Source: Pseudomonadota bacterium (lineage in GTDB: Bacteria > Pseudomonadota > Gammaproteobacteria > Steroidobacterales > Steroidobacteraceae). From it: a stretch of DNA of 7,825 bases. Below the pieces are notes generated by a model, which saw nothing but the letters and a program-made list of their open reading frames with translations, made no database searches and was not told the origin of the DNA. The DNA is taken from contig JAKAZP010000114.1 in NCBI GenBank assembly GCA_021815905.1, positions 1 through 7,825 on the forward strand, given 5' to 3'. The position numbers and the translations under genes were made by a program. Positions 6,488-7,825 of this stretch are shown one piece after another (position 1 is the first letter of the stretch; every line of letters starts with the position of its first letter).

Positions 6488-7747
6488 ATGATGGAACGCG
6501 CCGACTACCTCATCGCCGGGGCCAGCCACGCCGCGCTTGCGGCCGTGCACGCCATCCGTCAGGCCGATCCCAACGGCTCGCTGACCGTGGTCGGACGCGA
6601 TCGGTCGCCACCTTACTCCCCCACCGTGCTGCCCTACGTCGTCTCGGGCCGCTCGGATGCCGGGCGAGTCTTCCTCCGCGACCCAGCGTACTTTGCGCTC
6701 GCGCGGTGCAACTATCGTTGCGGGCACGGGCTCGCACGGGTCGAGCCGGACAGCCGGATCGCGCAACTCACGGACGGCAGCCGGCTGCAGTTCGGCAGGC
6801 TGCTGCTCGCGACCGGTGCCCGGCCGGTGATCCCCTCCATCCCGGGACTCGACGCCGCACCCTATCACGTGCTGCGCACCCTCGACGATGCGATCGGCTT
6901 GCGCGCCGAGCTCGTCCGGGCTCGACACGCGATCGTGCTCGGCGCCGGTCTGGTCGGCATGCATGCGGCGGAAAGCCTTGCCCGCGCCGGCGTGCGCGTC
7001 ACGATCGTCGAGCTGCACGGACAGATTCTGCCGGAATATTTCGATGCCGACGCGGCAGCGATCATCGCCCGGGTATTCGACTGCGCGGGCGTGACGATCC
7101 GCACCGGCGCGCGCGCCGTGGCGGTCGAGACCGGGCCACGGGGGCTCGCGCTCGAGGTCGAGGGCGGACCGCCGATTTCCGGTGATCTGCTCCTGGTCAG
7201 CGCCGGAGTCACCCCGGCGCTCGAATTCCTGGCCGGCTCGCGGATCGGCTGCGACCGCGGCATCCTGGTCGACTCTTCGATGCACACCGACGTCGAGGAT
7301 ATCTGGGCGGCTGGCGATGTTGCCCAGGCGGCGAGCTTCTACGACTCCCGTCCGGTGCTGAACACCATACTGCCGAACGCGGTCGAGCAGGGCCGCATCG
7401 CCGGGATGGCGATGGCGCGCGATCCGGCCCTGCACGCGTACCGTGGAGCCGTGCCGATCAATACCTACAGCTTCTTCGGACGACATGCCGTATCAGTCGG
7501 CAGCAGCATCGCGCCACCCGGCGCGGAAGTCGTGGTGCGCAACGACGCACACGCCGAGCGCCACCTCAAGATCATCCTCGATCAGGGGCGGCTGCACGGC
7601 CTCTTCGCGATCAACACACCGATCGATCCCGGGGTGATGTGGCAGCTGGTTCGGCGCCGTACCGACTTGAGCGGCCGGCGCGAGCATTTTCTGGCGCGAC
7701 CGCGCGAGGTCGGGCGCCTGCTGATGGCGAAGCGCTGGCCCTGCTGA
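6488..7747 (+). CDS. padH: Phenylglyoxylate:acceptor oxidoreductase, epsilon subunit (FAD-dependent NAD-linked reductase)
   Basis: FAD/NAD flavoprotein of the pyridine-nucleotide-disulfide oxidoreductase fold, which lets the phenylglyoxylate enzyme hand electrons to NAD+ (family knowledge). It has 419 residues, about 45 kDa, near the roughly 48 kDa epsilon subunit I recall. FAD half: YLIAGASHAALAAVHAI at about 7-23, then PPYSPTVLPYVVSG, and ATGARPVIPSIPG. NAD half: VLGAGLVGMHAAE at 150-162 with Glu175 ending the second strand (VTIVE), which favours NAD over NADP. C-terminal FAD motif: DIWAAGDV at 271-278. No CxxxxC redox disulfide is present, as in NADH:rubredoxin or ferredoxin reductases. 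The first FAD loop reads GASHAA rather than GxGxxG. ATG 6488 has GGAG at 6478-6481; ATG 6491 is an equally possible in-frame start. It lies 16 bases after padG. It could instead serve another ferredoxin or rubredoxin. Confidence 0.85.
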   Translation: MMERADYLIAGASHAALAAVHAIRQADPNGSLTVVGRDRSPPYSPTVLPYVVSGRSDAGRVFLRDPAYFALARCNYRCGHGLARVEPDSRIAQLTDGSRLQFGRLLLATGARPVIPSIPGLDAAPYHVLRTLDDAIGLRAELVRARHAIVLGAGLVGMHAAESLARAGVRVTIVELHGQILPEYFDADAAAIIARVFDCAGVTIRTGARAVAVETGPRGLALEVEGGPPISGDLLLVSAGVTPALEFLAGSRIGCDRGILVDSSMHTDVEDIWAAGDVAQAASFYDSRPVLNTILPNAVEQGRIAGMAMARDPALHAYRGAVPINTYSFFGRHAVSVGSSIAPPGAEVVVRNDAHAERHLKIILDQGRLHGLFAINTPIDPGVMWQLVRRRTDLSGRREHFLARPREVGRLLMAKRWPC

Positions 7748-7752
7748 TACCC

Positions 7753-7767
7753 GAGGAACGTGCCGTG
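7753..7767 (+). promoter_or_regulatory. Ribosome binding site and GTG start of the last gene
   Basis: GAGGAA at 7753-7758 with a 6-base spacer to GTG 7765. The frame that follows encodes the cysteine motif, which supports this start; the nearby GTG at 7760 is in another frame. Confidence 0.6.
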
Positions 7768-7825
7768 CCTGCCTACAACACGATCGCATTCCGCGCGGAC
7801 CGATGCAACGGCTGCGGAAACTGCA
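7765..7825 (+). CDS. Ferredoxin-like iron-sulfur protein, N-terminal fragment
   Basis: Only the first 20 codons fall in the window. After the GTG they read PAYNTIAFRADRCNGCGNC, so Cys14, Cys17 and Cys20 form the start of a CxxCxxC [4Fe-4S] motif close to the N-terminus, typical of ferredoxins and of HycB/DmsB-type electron-transfer subunits. GAGGAA at 7753-7758 lies 6 bases before GTG 7765, and the gene starts 17 bases after padH, so it very probably continues the operon. Candidates are a free ferredoxin, the Fe-S subunit of a phenylacetyl-CoA:acceptor oxidoreductase (PadC-like) or of an aldehyde oxidoreductase. It does not look like the start of a thiamine-binding PadI beta subunit. The identity depends on sequence beyond the right edge. 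Confidence 0.7.
   Translation, partial: MPAYNTIAFRADRCNGCGNC

Noticed and set aside
5368..6489. 373-codon minus-strand open frame opposite padG, and a 362-codon one opposite padH (6398-7486)
   Set aside because: Both are complementary to well-supported genes, have no family motifs and show the His/Arg/Asp-rich composition of antisense frames.
2..7825. Mobile elements, CRISPR arrays, tRNA or rRNA genes
   Set aside because: Nothing resembling transposases, terminal inverted repeats, spaced direct repeats or structural RNA was seen; coding is nearly continuous.

Overview
The window is GC-rich, wholly coding on the + strand, and looks like part of an anaerobic aromatic-degradation operon from a proteobacterium. 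The gene families best match denitrifying or phototrophic aromatic degraders (Thauera / Aromatoleum / Azoarcus / Magnetospirillum-like). The taxon is an inference from gene content and GC richness only.

Layout, left to right: (1) bases 2-2020, the molybdopterin (alpha) subunit of a xanthine-oxidase-family enzyme, cut at its 5' end; (2) 2017-3000, its FAD (beta) subunit, which carries the extra four-cysteine insert diagnostic of 4-hydroxybenzoyl-CoA reductase (HcrA and HcrB); (3) 3022-4356, a PaaK-family phenylacetate-type CoA ligase; (4) 4386-7747, four consecutive genes in the order gamma (padE), delta two-cluster ferredoxin (padF), alpha (padG) and FAD/NAD(H) epsilon (padH) of a phenylglyoxylate:acceptor oxidoreductase; (5) from 7765, a GTG-started gene beginning with a ferredoxin motif, cut by the right edge.

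Read as a pathway, the genes fit anaerobic conversion of (4-hydroxy)phenylacetate to benzoyl-CoA. The ligase makes (4-hydroxy)phenylacetyl-CoA. An alpha-oxidising enzyme not seen here (PadBCD type) would give (4-hydroxy)phenylglyoxylate. PadEFGH(I) would decarboxylate this oxidatively to (4-hydroxy)benzoyl-CoA. HcrABC would remove the para-hydroxyl with low-potential electrons to give benzoyl-CoA. Combining HCR with the ligase and phenylglyoxylate dehydrogenase in one tight unit suggests the hydroxylated substrate (a tyrosine breakdown product) as the physiological input.

Genes overlap by 1-4 bases or are spaced by 16-29 bases, with no internal promoter or convincing terminator seen, so the set is probably one transcript. 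Not seen in the window: the HCR gamma subunit (HcrC), the TPP-binding beta subunit (PadI), PadBCD, any RNA gene, mobile element or CRISPR. No non-coding stretch reaches 300 bases.
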